Source: Branchiostoma floridae (Eukaryota > Chordata > Leptocardii > Amphioxiformes > Branchiostomatidae). From it: a stretch of 64,000 nt of DNA. The notes beneath the pieces were generated by a model. It searched no databases and had not been told where the DNA came from. It was given only the letters and a program-made list of their open reading frames with translations. The stretch lies in the NCBI RefSeq assembly GCF_000003815.2, contig NC_049991.1:13947612-14011611 (forward strand), written 5' to 3'. This document shows, one piece after another, positions 37,504-47,004 of this stretch. How positions within the stretch are numbered: position 1 is the first letter of the stretch; every line of letters begins with the position of its first letter. A program made the translations under genes and the position numbers.

Positions 37504-37728
37504 GGATTCGGTGTCTTAATAGCAGTATGGAAACATTTCACTTCTGTACCTACATCATTGATGCTTTATGCTTTGGCGAAATCCTACATCACTTCCCACT
37601 TCGTTAGACTTAAATCAATACAACTTGTCTCAATGTCTACCAAGTGCGTTCCAGGGACATAGTAACTAGATACATGCAGGTATGTCTTAAGTTCTTGCTA
37701 AGCCAATAGTCTGTCGTCACGTTTCCCC

Positions 37729-37911
37729 TCAAGTATTTGCCTTGGAACTTGTAGGGCCAAGTTCGATGTCTTCATTCCTGAGGTCCCCATTCCTCTTTTT
37801 GGAAGGCAAAAACAGGTCTACGATGAACTCGAAAAACTCGAGAACCGTCATCACGGAAACCCCCATCCACAGCCCCAGTTGACCACCGATGTCGCCAAGC
37901 AGATTAATCAC
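37729..37911 (-). CDS. DEG/ENaC terminal exon: selectivity filter, TM2, C-terminal tail
   Basis: VINLLGDIGGQLGLWMGVSV then MTVLEFFEFIVDLFLP is the family's TM2. The filter is the G-x-S type (GVS). The cytoplasmic tail is short (about 28 residues) and has no PY motif (PPxY), so Nedd4-type regulation as in vertebrate ENaC is not supported. The stop is TGA at 37729-37731. Confidence 0.9.
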   Translation of the reverse strand: MINLLGDIGGQLGLWMGVSVMTVLEFFEFIVDLFLPSKKRNGDLRNEDIELGPTSSKANT

Positions 37912-40900
37912 CTGATCATGAAGAGATTCAACATAAGATATTTTCAGGGTTTTGATAATCAGTACTTAACCTAAATTGCGTGACAAGATCTCGAGCTCAG
38001 AATGTCAAGGGTAAAAGAAAATAATGTCGCCATGCTCGTAATGTTCACCCTGGCGCGTTAAAAAAGTTCAGAAAATATGGTACTGAGGGTTCCAGTGTGT
38101 GTAACGTAAGAATGACACGGATACCTCATATGCCGGGCTTTGGGAAATCTTGTCGTAATACAGACCCTCAAAGTAGATGGTGAGCTCCACAAAGTTAACA
38201 CTGCAGACAGAAGGGTCAGGTTTCTCATTCTTAAAGATTGCTGGTAACATGTATATTTTACTTATATTAAGCATTATTTTGATAGAAGAAACGGTGCAAA
38301 GTTATGAGACCTACGTACCCATATTTCAATGACTGTAGCAAGATATCATTGGAATTTTTGATAGCCATCTATTGTTACGTTGTCATAGGATTGAAGACTT
38401 GCAGTTTAGGAAGAGTTTAAAGCTAAATGGGCTGATGAAGTATAAGAAGATACCTTGCTTCCTCTGCTGACAGCTTCTGGATCTTGGGGTTGTCCATTTT
38501 CTTGAGCTCTTCAATAAATTGTTCCTGAGAAAAGTTTTTAGAATCAGATAAGGAAAATATTCTTTTGGACATACGTTGCACAAGCACACAGCAGCAGTCT
38601 GTCGTGGGGACTTGTAGCCGCTGTGTGGCGCTCCTACCTTATACACTACGGTTATATTGGAATAAACATGAATATATGTCCAAAACAAAACTGACGGTGT
38701 TCAAGCATGAAACCTTAGGAAAATTAAGTTTTTTTTAAGATAGCGCGTTTGTCACTAACGTCATGACATACGAGCGATCGCTGTTGTTTTTTATATCCGG
38801 AGTATTCGACGGCTGGTGCCCTCTCAAATGACTGGTCAATATGTAAATCAAACTTTTGCCAAACACCTGCTTTTTGTCTACCACTGCGTCACGAGGACAT
38901 CATCGCGATCGCTCGTATACACCTTTCTCACGCGGCGGCCATGATAGATCTAGAACGAGTTCAATGTGGCAAACAAAAGGCTGTCCATCATAATTAGCAG
39001 TTCGACCAATGGTAACCTGCCAATTAGGAAATCGACCAATAAGTGAATGGCTGCAAATTCGTTAAAAATTTGCATTATTATGTTTTTATTTTGCATCTCT
39101 TAAGGGACTATGGGGTCAGTCTACACTACTCTAAATTGCTACATCTTTCGGTGCATAACACTTCTTGTAATATTTATTATTCTATCTTATATCATGAAAA
39201 TGTGTGTGGTTTGGGGGAAAACTAAATGGGACCTGATTTTAGAAATAAGTTTTGTCTGTTTGCCTCATTGACCTCTTCTTCGATCTATCATGGCCGCCGC
39301 GTGAGAAAGGTGTATTAGGCCACAGCCCTTAACACACCATGGCTGTGACGTCACATCAGGCGTGCAGACGATACTGCTAGTAACGAGTATTGCCGCTATC
39401 CTACACCCTCGTGCAGTGTTTCGACTTATTTGAGATTTCTATGGATTCCAGGAGGCCACAGTGTATATAATGGTGAGTAAACTCGGGTTTGCCTGCACCG
39501 AAACATATGCACACTTTGAATGTTTACAGGGATATATGGGGAGGGGGACAGAGACCCATGACCTCCGTCATCCATATAATCAAATCAACCGTTGATGACC
39601 TGATGACAACAGAAAATGCGAACACCTATTTGTCAAACCTACCTTATAGGACGCAGATGGGAGTTCTGAGAAGCCAAAGGTTTGTCCAAAAACACTTTCC
39701 CTGAAAGATGCAGGATTTGTAAGCTATGTAGGATGTAGAAGATGTGCCTGGATGCTGTTATATTTACCATTGGTAATGTTGTGATCATACGAGGACTGAT
39801 AGCTTGGTACAGTATAGTACAGATTTTTCTGGTAAAACATTTTCTGGGATATCTGAGTGTGTGACACCATGATGATACATTACCGTAATGTACAACTGCG
39901 CAATCAAGTTTGATTTTGTAATATTAATGTAATCAAGGAGGTTAAGTAACTGTGTAAGATTACCATGGCCAGATAAATTGGCTGCACATTATTGTGATAG
40001 ACAAGTCTCAGCGAGCATCGATTTGACCGTAACCAAACCATACATCCACTTCTCCAAGTATTCTAATACATCACTTCAACTACATCCCGTTACTTTTCAC
40101 ACAACTGCGACACACACCAAACCAACAAACTAATAGCCCTTTTCACTGAGGTAAATAAAATTCAAACGATGAAATCCTCACTTGCAAGCCTCAGGACAAT
40201 CGCAGTCCAGCAAGTCTTTCCGGAGCGCGTCTCTTGTCTCCTTCAGGCACTCCGCTGTCTTTCCTAGTCAAACATCAATCCACATGAGCTTAAAATAACG
40301 TTATATCCGCAGTACAGGAAAGACGAGAAGAAATTCTGGTGACAAACTAAGTATGAATGGATGGATGGATGAATGAATGAATGAATGAATGAATGAATGA
40401 ATGAATGAATATGTGAATTGATGGGTGGATGGATGTGTGAACGAATGAGTGATTGGGTGAAAGAATGAATGAATGAGTGAAAGAGTGAGTAAATGAATGT
40501 GAGTGAGTGAATGAATGAATGAATGAATGAGTGAATGAATGAATAAGTGAGTGAATGAAATGATCGAGTGAGTGAATGGATGGATGAAAAACAAGCTACA
40601 TCAGGTGACATATTCTACCTACTGTTAGCAGGGTCGCACACCGCGGTCCCGTCCGGGACGGGCAGCCCTGCGTCAGCACACAGACAGTCCCGCACGACCG
40701 CGCGCTGGTAGCAGGTCTTCTGACACAGCACGGAGCTGTAGGCGTACGTGGTGCCGTACAGGTCGTACCTCTTCCCGGTGCCGTCCGTGCAGTCCCCGTA
40801 ATGTCCACCCAGGCGCTCGATCTCAGTCTGCGGAAACATGATTTCATTATTTCTGAGCTGGTGTTGAAACCGTTGAAAGTGTCAACACAGAACCTTTACA

Positions 40901-43900
40901 AATTTTTAAATTCTAGATTATACGATGACGATGTCCAATAGGTATGATTTTCTTTCTTTTTGAATTCGTTTCGTCTCTTTTCACGTTGAAAGGGTTTTGA
41001 GCATTGTAAATTAGCGATAACTCAGATCATCAGGTCTGACAGACGCTCATAGATTGATTGGTTGATTGATTTGATCGATCAATTGATTGATTGATTGATT
41101 GATTGATTGAGAAACACGATTTTCGAGCTCCAGACATTGTCTGATCATGAATACATAATGTACCAACATGAAACAACGAGCACAACTGAGACTCACTAGT
41201 GTAAGTCCCACAGACGAGCTGAAACCGGTAGCGACAGAAAACCCGGCCAGCGCAGGGAACGGCCGGTCAGCCTGGGTGTTGATAAGAACACGGACCCCGG
41301 AGGTCTCCGTGAGTACGGGCACGTACTCATCCTGCTCCACGTACAGAAGCACTTGTAGACCTGGATAATTGAAGAATATATCGTTGTGGAAGAAAATTGT
41401 GCTATCAATGTGAAATAAAGATCTTTACACACTCCTTCCCACCAAAAAGGAATAGGCGCGTAATCATCCCAAATGCACATGTACATGTAGGCCGATAAAA
41501 TTGACATACTCTAAGAAAATTGTAAAAGTCTGGTAAGAAACTCAACTAAGGCTTTCTGCATCTTCATTTCATAAAACTAGCGGACGTTGAAATTAGCTGA
41601 GATTTCTGACAATATTCACTTTATCTGATTTGTTTGTGTCAGTGTTTGTTTTACCTTGAGAGACTGGATCTTCCAACAGGCAGCTGTATATAATCCCGGA
41701 TCAGTTTTCAAATTCCATCCTTTGTTTTGAGGCTAGCTGCCCATAAAATGCAATCAATCTCTTTTTGATCTATGATTTTTGCTGACAGAATACTTCTCGC
41801 AAACATTGATGACAGACAAAAGGTGACACTAACCGTATAAGGGACCAGGCTGGGTAACATTTCGCAAGGGAATCTTCGATCCGTTGTTCGTAATCCCCTT
41901 ATTGAAGGTGAAGCAGTTTCCGTATTTTTCGTCAAGAAATTGGACGAAATTCCTACAAAAAGATAAAATGTGTAATACGCGTCGCAGAGGAATAATTCTA
42001 TCACTAGCTTTTAAAGCAGAAATACAAGAGCAGTTTTTTTAGATAGAATCACTGGACTGCGGTACGTTGGCGGCGTCGATACGTCCTACTGGATTTGTGT
42101 TAATTACAATGGAAATATATCGAAAATTAATGAACCCTCTGACATCATACATAAACTCTACATGCTGTACTGTGGTCTCTACTGGTGATGGATAAAAACG
42201 TACTTCCCTGAACACGGCCTTCCGTTGTATGTGCACTTCTGGATAAAGTCCTTCTTCTGATGGCCGAGTTGTTGTCGTTGGGTCTCGTTTTTATGGGCGA
42301 TCATTATGGTGAAGTTCTGCTCCATTTCAAAACCTTCATCGTAGTCGTAATAATCATATTCGTACTCGTATTCATAGTAGTAGCCATCGGCACTGGACTG
42401 TAAAATATGATATAAATTCTTTCTTTATCACTTTGGCAGTGTACGTTATCGTTAGGGCACCTATAATTCTTGGAATAGTCGACGGGCGTCTTTATTGTAG
42501 TGTGAAAATACTGAGTAAGGGTCTGGTCACATTCATCGTGCGACCATAGTACGATCGCAATGTGATCATGGGGGAACTCTTAGTATAGTCGTGCTTGTGT
42601 CGTTACAAAATCCAGTTGTCTTGCTATATTACAAAAAAGGGCTTTATAGTGGTTGGATCTGTCAATGTCTGCTTGAAAATTCAACGACGTCAAAATCGCA
42701 CAACCCAGAACGAATGTGTCGCGCTTGAACGCAAGCAGGCCGAATATTCACCTGATACTTGCCAAATATAAAAGAATGTGTAAACAGCCAGTGAAATATT
42801 AGGACATGAATCCTAGTATTGTCTTCAACTCTTTAAAACGTTGGTGTGAAAATTAGGCAAGGTAGCTATTTTTCACAGTACATGCATTTCTTATATTGTT
42901 TCAGATGTATGCTTGATTGTTGTTTAGTGCTGTATTATGAAGAGATGTCAAACTGACTCGGCTGGTAAATACTGAATAATTTACGACATCACATAAAGCA
43001 GACGCCCATTTCAAGGTTAAAGAAAAAAACGCTGACGTGTCTGAGATATTGTCAGAGTAATGCAAACCGACAAGCCAACAACCCAAAGCTCAGAGAACAA
43101 CAATGTTAATGGCGTAGAATAGATCCTGTGAACCGAGACATGATCTCAGTTAAGTGGTATCTCACTGCACTTGGGGCAACGGTGCGGCACTGCGGGGTTT
43201 GAAAGATTACTCAACGAATTTCAGAGATAAAAAACGAATTTTCTTACGTTTTGTGTATGTTATTGTCTTCTAAGCCATACTTTTACGTATTGCGCAACAT
43301 CTAAATTATTTAAAAAAATAACACAACAGTGCCACAGTGAACGAACCCTGCAGTGCCGCACCGTTGCCTCAAGTTCAGTGAGATACCACCTTTAGGCTGC
43401 AAATGGGAGCGGTTTGACCTTTTTGAAAATTCGAACGAAGCCAAAATAACGTGGAATGATTTCTCTTTGTATAACTATTAGTACAATTAATTGTTTGAAG
43501 CGGAAGTGCTTTCATGTGATATAAGTGTAGAAATACGGCATTGCTATCACACTATTTGCTTCTTTATGATCATGAGTCGGCAAAGTGTCAGTTCGTCGCA
43601 TGTAAACAGCTTGTTTTTTTAATCTTTTCCCCATGCAAACACAAAACTTGTGAAAAACGCCGACTACTAATGATTACCCCAGAGGAAATAGCACAGTAAA
43701 GCTGATTGAAGCAGTAAATGTTTTGTCATATCATGCGCCATCATAAGATACTATGTTTTTTTTCTTGCAAACTATTTCTTACTTACCGAGTTGGACTGAG
43801 ACGTAGACACATTTCCCGACTCAGTGGGCGCGGGTGTAGGCAAGACGTCCCGTTTCTTCCGTGGTATATCCGAGGTGGGCGATGGATCGTCACTGTCCAC

Positions 43901-44694
43901 ACCCAAGAACCCTCTGAACTCCCTGGGGAGTTTGGAAGCGCGTACCGGATTCAGGTTACAGACAGTGACAGCCGGGAACGGCAGAGATGCGAACTTGATG
44001 TCGATCGAGGTGGTAACCGGGTAGGAGAAGTACCGCTGCAGCATGAGACTGAAGTTGTACAGGAAGTACGCGAACGACGCCAAAAAGATGATGCCCCAGA
44101 CGATGCGGCGAAAGCGCGACTTCGCGGTCACTGTCTTCGGGATGCCGTGGGCGGTGGTCTCCTCGCGAAAATTAGACCAAAGTCTCGCCGGAGTTTCTCC
44201 CACGTCCTCAGGAAGAGGCCGATCATCGACAGGTGTAGCTAGCAAAGGCAACGAGAATCCATCACTATAGTCAACAACAAAACAACAAAACGACGGTATG
44301 CCCAGAAACTACCATATTGGCATTACTATTCGTTGTCTAATCTCAGTGTATGTTGACAAGTATGGTCTGATAGTCAAATAGATTTTGTGTTTCACAAGGA
44401 CACTACCATTAAAGGCAATATTGTTTTCAACACAAACAGTCCTAAACAATGTGATAAAGTTGACTGCTTAGGGAAAATGCACGACCAAAATGTACAGTTA
44501 TGACCACTTGGATATAGAGCGAACAGCGCCACAAGCAAGGTCCATGATATAATTCCCTTGCTACAAAATAACAGTAAATGTAAAAAAAAAAAGCTTAATG
44601 ATGACGATAAACGACTAGCGGTCCATGTTAAACTAAAGTTTACCCAGCTGTTGTTATGACAATAGGAATGCCTACCTTTGGAATTGATATCCAT
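37729..44694 (-). CDS. DEG/ENaC (amiloride-sensitive sodium channel family) subunit
   Basis: The protein is a two-pass trimeric cation-channel subunit of the ENaC/ASIC/degenerin family. Coding exons, 5' to 3' on the - strand: 44676-44694, 43787-44238, 42204-42397, 41834-41952, 41197-41360, 40623-40827, 40182-40263, 38454-38524, 38125-38200, 37729-37911. Phases agree everywhere except between 40182 and 38524. There a small exon, expected to carry the usual Y...WPS segment, is not found. Hallmarks are the HG gating motif (TTAHGIPKT, residues 37-38), TM1 at about 50-70, FPAVTVCNLNP, YGNCFTFNKG, LQVLLYVEQDEYVP, a Cys-rich ectodomain ending CDCPEAC, and SPAYE-VINLLGDIGGQLGLWMGVS before TM2. Total is about 530-545 residues, normal for the family. 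Ligand and ion preference cannot be read from the sequence. Confidence 0.9.
38766..38917. mobile_element. Short inverted-repeat element
   Basis: The ends read CATACGAGCGATCGC and GCGATCGCTCGTATA (reverse complements apart from the terminal bases), with about 120 bp between. It abuts the next MITE directly. Confidence 0.5.
38920..39312. mobile_element. MITE-like element with long TIRs and TA target duplication
   Basis: Thirty-three bases at 38918-38950 are exactly reverse-complementary to 39282-39314, and weaker pairing continues inward to about 60 bp. The element starts CACCTTTCTCACGCGGCGG and is flanked by TA on both sides. The TA flanks suggest a Tc1/mariner-type non-autonomous element. 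No transposase is present. Confidence 0.7.
40352..40588. repeat. GAAT/GGAT tetranucleotide repeat
   Basis: A degenerate (TGAA)n, (GGAT)n and (GTGA)n array in the DEG/ENaC intron, ending 35 bp from the Cys-rich exon. Confidence 0.95.
40623..40827 (-). CDS. DEG/ENaC Cys-rich ectodomain exon
   Basis: It encodes TEIERLGGHYGDCTDGTG, then YSSVLCQKTCYQRAVVRDCL and CADAGLPVPDGTAVCDPAN. The six Cys residues match the family's conserved disulfide set (thumb and palm). The following exon 40182-40263 adds CLKETRDALRKDLLDCDCPE, completing the CxC..C signature. Confidence 0.88.
41051..41109. repeat. TGAT tetranucleotide repeat
   Basis: Imperfect (TGAT)n in the intron between the exons at 40827 and 41197. 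Confidence 0.9.
42204..42397 (-). CDS. DEG/ENaC exon 3: Tyr/acidic cluster and first ectodomain Cys
   Basis: It begins SSADG, then a run of alternating Tyr and Glu/Asp (about 16 residues) not found in ordinary ASIC or ENaC. It continues EQNFTIMIAHKNETQRQQ, with two N-glycosylation sequons, and DFIQKCTYNGRPCSGK, the conserved C-x-x-x-x-x-C region leading into NFVQFLDEKYGNCFTFN. Confidence 0.85.
42518..42724 (-). mobile_element. MITE family A copy (diverged, inverted)
   Basis: It has the same core as copies at 27622-27832 and 48168-48381, but in the opposite orientation. The stretch GCTTGAAAATTC...GTCAAAATCGCAC is the reverse complement of the family core, and the ends carry GGTCACATT and CGAATGTG. 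Confidence 0.55.
43153..43390. mobile_element. MITE family B copy
   Basis: The ends are GTGGTATCTCACTGCACTTG and its near reverse complement (AAGTTCAGTGAGATACCAC). The terminal repeats run for about 45 bp. It shares the internal KAT-rich core with the copy at 1284-1513. It lies in the DEG/ENaC intron between exons 2 and 3. Confidence 0.7.
43787..44238 (-). CDS. DEG/ENaC exon 2: cytoplasmic HG motif, TM1, start of ectodomain
   Basis: Exon 1 (44676-44694) gives MDINSK. This exon, entered at acceptor TTTGCTAG, continues ATPVDDRPLPEDVGETPARL. It holds the HG motif, the TM1 helix (IVWGIIFLASFAYFLYNF), a palm segment (FPAVTVCNLNPVRASKL) and a basic RKKR site at about residues 133-136. An alternative in-frame extension upstream would need a different first exon. 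The MDINSK exon was chosen because its phase-1 donor fits. Confidence 0.85.
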
Positions 44695-45209
44695 GGTACA
44701 AGAGGAGCAAAAACGGGTCCGCTTAGATCTTCTACTGCAAGGCCTGCTTCACATCTGAGAACTGAATTATCTAGTACAAACTTGGCTCAGAACCTATTTG
44801 TTTTCTCCAATTTAAAGGACTGGTGTCCTCACGGGACCCTACCATCTTTGGCAATAACCTGGTTATTTTCTGCACTTGACACACTTAACACAGAATAATT
44901 TGATTAGATTCAGCTCACCATTACACAGCGAAAATGTCTCGGGGTTACATGACATCGCTGCCATGTAATGGGACCATTATAGAAATCATTTGAAATCAAA
45001 TAAAAGAGTTGCAAAGTTCAGTGGCAATGGGTATAATTTATTGCTGTCGTCGCTGGTGCACAGTTCAAGCTGATGTGTATCTAACTAACTCTAGGTCTGT
45101 ATGTGGATGTGTATCATCATTATGAATGAGGTACCAGACTTTAGGTGCATCACAGCCAACTTTCACAGCCAAATGTGACGTGGATTAAACAGAAATGATG
45201 GGAAAGGAA

Positions 45210-45481
45210 CACACACGCACACACATGCACACACAGACAGACACACACACACACACGCACTCAGACACACTGTACACGCACACACACAAACGCGCGCGCG
45301 CACACACACACACACACGCACACAGACACACACACGCACTCAGACACACACATACACGCACACACGCGCGCGCGCGCGCACACACACACGCACACAGACA
45401 CAGACACACACACACACAAAGACAGACACATACACACACATGTATACACACACACACACGTATACACACACACACACACAT
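45210..45481. repeat. Compound CA/CG microsatellite
   Basis: About 270 bp of (CA)n interspersed with CG and CAGA units. The long open frames on both strands here are repeat artefacts. Confidence 0.95.
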
Positions 45482-46505
45482 CGGTCTATTTCAAATATTG
45501 GTGACATGTAAAATAATTGAATAAATATCATTTCAACAGCATTTTGGACCATATTTTATTGTCTTAACATCTATTACATATTGATGTATTGCCATGCTTG
45601 TCTGGTTGTGATAAGCTATGAGTGGCATTAATTGGATATAAAGGAAACATAAGTCACATGTACTGATTGCTACATACACGCGCAAGTCGAGTTCCTGTTG
45701 TATACTGATGATTAGCTAGACCGTGAATGAATCGAATACTTTCTACAAACTGTAAGGATTACATATTTTAGGAAACAAATGAAAACTGTACCTTAGATAA
45801 AGAACTTTTTGTATGATGTTTATTTTTATCAACTGTAATTTCTGATGCCATGTTGATTAAAAGTTATAGTTTTCGGTCATATTACAATCAAAACTCAATT
45901 CTATATTCGATGTATTTACATATGGTATATCCATGGATGTATGAGATAAACGTTATACGGTTATACATATATGAAGAATATATTATCTAATCCTTATTCT
46001 GTTACATAATGTCAATCTTTGCATCATGCCTTTTGAATGTACAAATCAGTTGAAACCGAACGAAACTGTAACTTAATATCTTAATGATAGTGTCCTCTTT
46101 ATGTACAACTTGACAAGTCTTTTCGATTAATCTTATCAACTATCATATCATAAACTGCCTTCCAATGAAACAAATGAGTCTCTTACTGCATATTTAACCT
46201 CACGGACGGGTGACGTCACTAAAAGCTCAAACTCACCAGGGGGCTTGAATGCACTCATGTACTGTAAAAGTGGGAAAAGTGTGCAGTGGTTTTATATCCT
46301 GGCTATTTATATCCTCGCAGTTTCGCAATACACCGCAAACATTCACCCCTCACAGTAAAGAAAACGCATCTTAGTTTTAACCCATAACTTAAAACCCAAT
46401 GCAACTCTCCATTTTCTCCCAACCGTGAAATCAAACTTTGTTAACATTTCATCTTTTACAGTATTTGATGCTGGCTGTGTGCTCTCCGCACCACTTCCAC
46501 AAGTA

Positions 46506-46506
<1 letters not shown>

Positions 46507-46558
<52 letters not shown>
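46507..46558. repeat. TA dinucleotide repeat
   Basis: An uninterrupted (TA)n run of about 50 bp. Confidence 0.95.
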
Positions 46559-46560
<2 letters not shown>

Positions 46561-47004
46561 GTACAATCACAAGGAGAAATTAAGGTTTGATGCTATCGCT
46601 GCTTTGTCTGCAGTTTAAATTAGTTCAATAAAATTTCAAAATGGAAACATGAAATGATATCACTGCTAACCAGATGATAAATTCATGGACGCTTAGATGA
46701 TAACATATTTAGCTATACTTTGAAGCAGAACAGACAACAGTTTCTTACTAACTATATACATATTTCAGAACATGTAACTCTTTTAACATCCATCAAAGCC
46801 GTCAATTCAAATGACTCTTAACATAATATAAAAGCAGATCTATCGCTGGCGGGCAGGCAGTTAGTGTGCTTTATCTATGTACCAAAATTTCAATCTCAAT
46901 TTGTCTGATATTGGTTAGCAAATGGCGATAGTTTCGGTATATGAATACTGTCTGCTCGCCACCGGTAGATCTACTTGGAGATTATCTTTACAGTCATTTG
47001 TTGC

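Larger units (their letters stand above)
36720..37520 (+). other. 3' untranslated region of the giant gene
   Basis: AT-rich non-coding DNA after the stop at 36719. Poly(A) signals AATAAA occur at 37029-37034 and 37498-37503, and either could end the transcript. On the opposite strand, AATAAA occurs at 37157-37162 and 37275-37280, so the converging DEG/ENaC transcript may overlap. Confidence 0.5.
38525..40181. other. DEG/ENaC intron(s) with two MITE-like elements and a probably unplaced small exon
   Basis: The interval carries inverted-repeat elements at 38766-38917 and 38920-39312. The reading frame needs an exon of 3n+1 nt here to connect phase 2 after CDCPEAC to phase 0 before EQFIEELKKM. 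I could not identify it with confidence. Confidence 0.55.
44695..47004. other. Intergenic region between the PKD1L and DEG/ENaC genes
   Basis: No exon is supported. It contains a CA-rich microsatellite (45210-45481) and a TA run (46507-46558). It should include the PKD1L 3' UTR on its right and the DEG/ENaC promoter on its left, but no clear signals were found. Confidence 0.6.

Noticed and set aside
38201-38264. Upstream extension of the DEG/ENaC exon 38125-38200
   Set aside because: It is open in frame, but the strong acceptor CTTCTGTCTGCAG at the shorter boundary gives the right phase and a family-like sequence.
39441-39503. Alternative exon with YSPLYTLWPP in the required entry phase
   Set aside because: The WP motif and acceptor are attractive, but there is no usable donor before an in-frame stop.
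39643-39665. 23-nt micro-exon (LPSASYK) proposed to fill the DEG/ENaC break
   Set aside because: It has good splice sites and resembles the ASIC segment KIPSxAS. Its length leaves the wrong phase, so it cannot join both neighbours without a frame shift.
40264-40611. His/Ser/Ile/Phe-rich - strand frames near the channel gene
   Set aside because: Translations of a GAAT-type tetranucleotide repeat.
44239-44264. Longer 5' start of DEG/ENaC exon 2
   Set aside because: It would need a different first exon. The acceptor TTTGCTAG fits the MDINSK exon exactly.
45185-45552. Cys/Val-rich and Thr/His-rich open frames
   Set aside because: Translations of a CA microsatellite.
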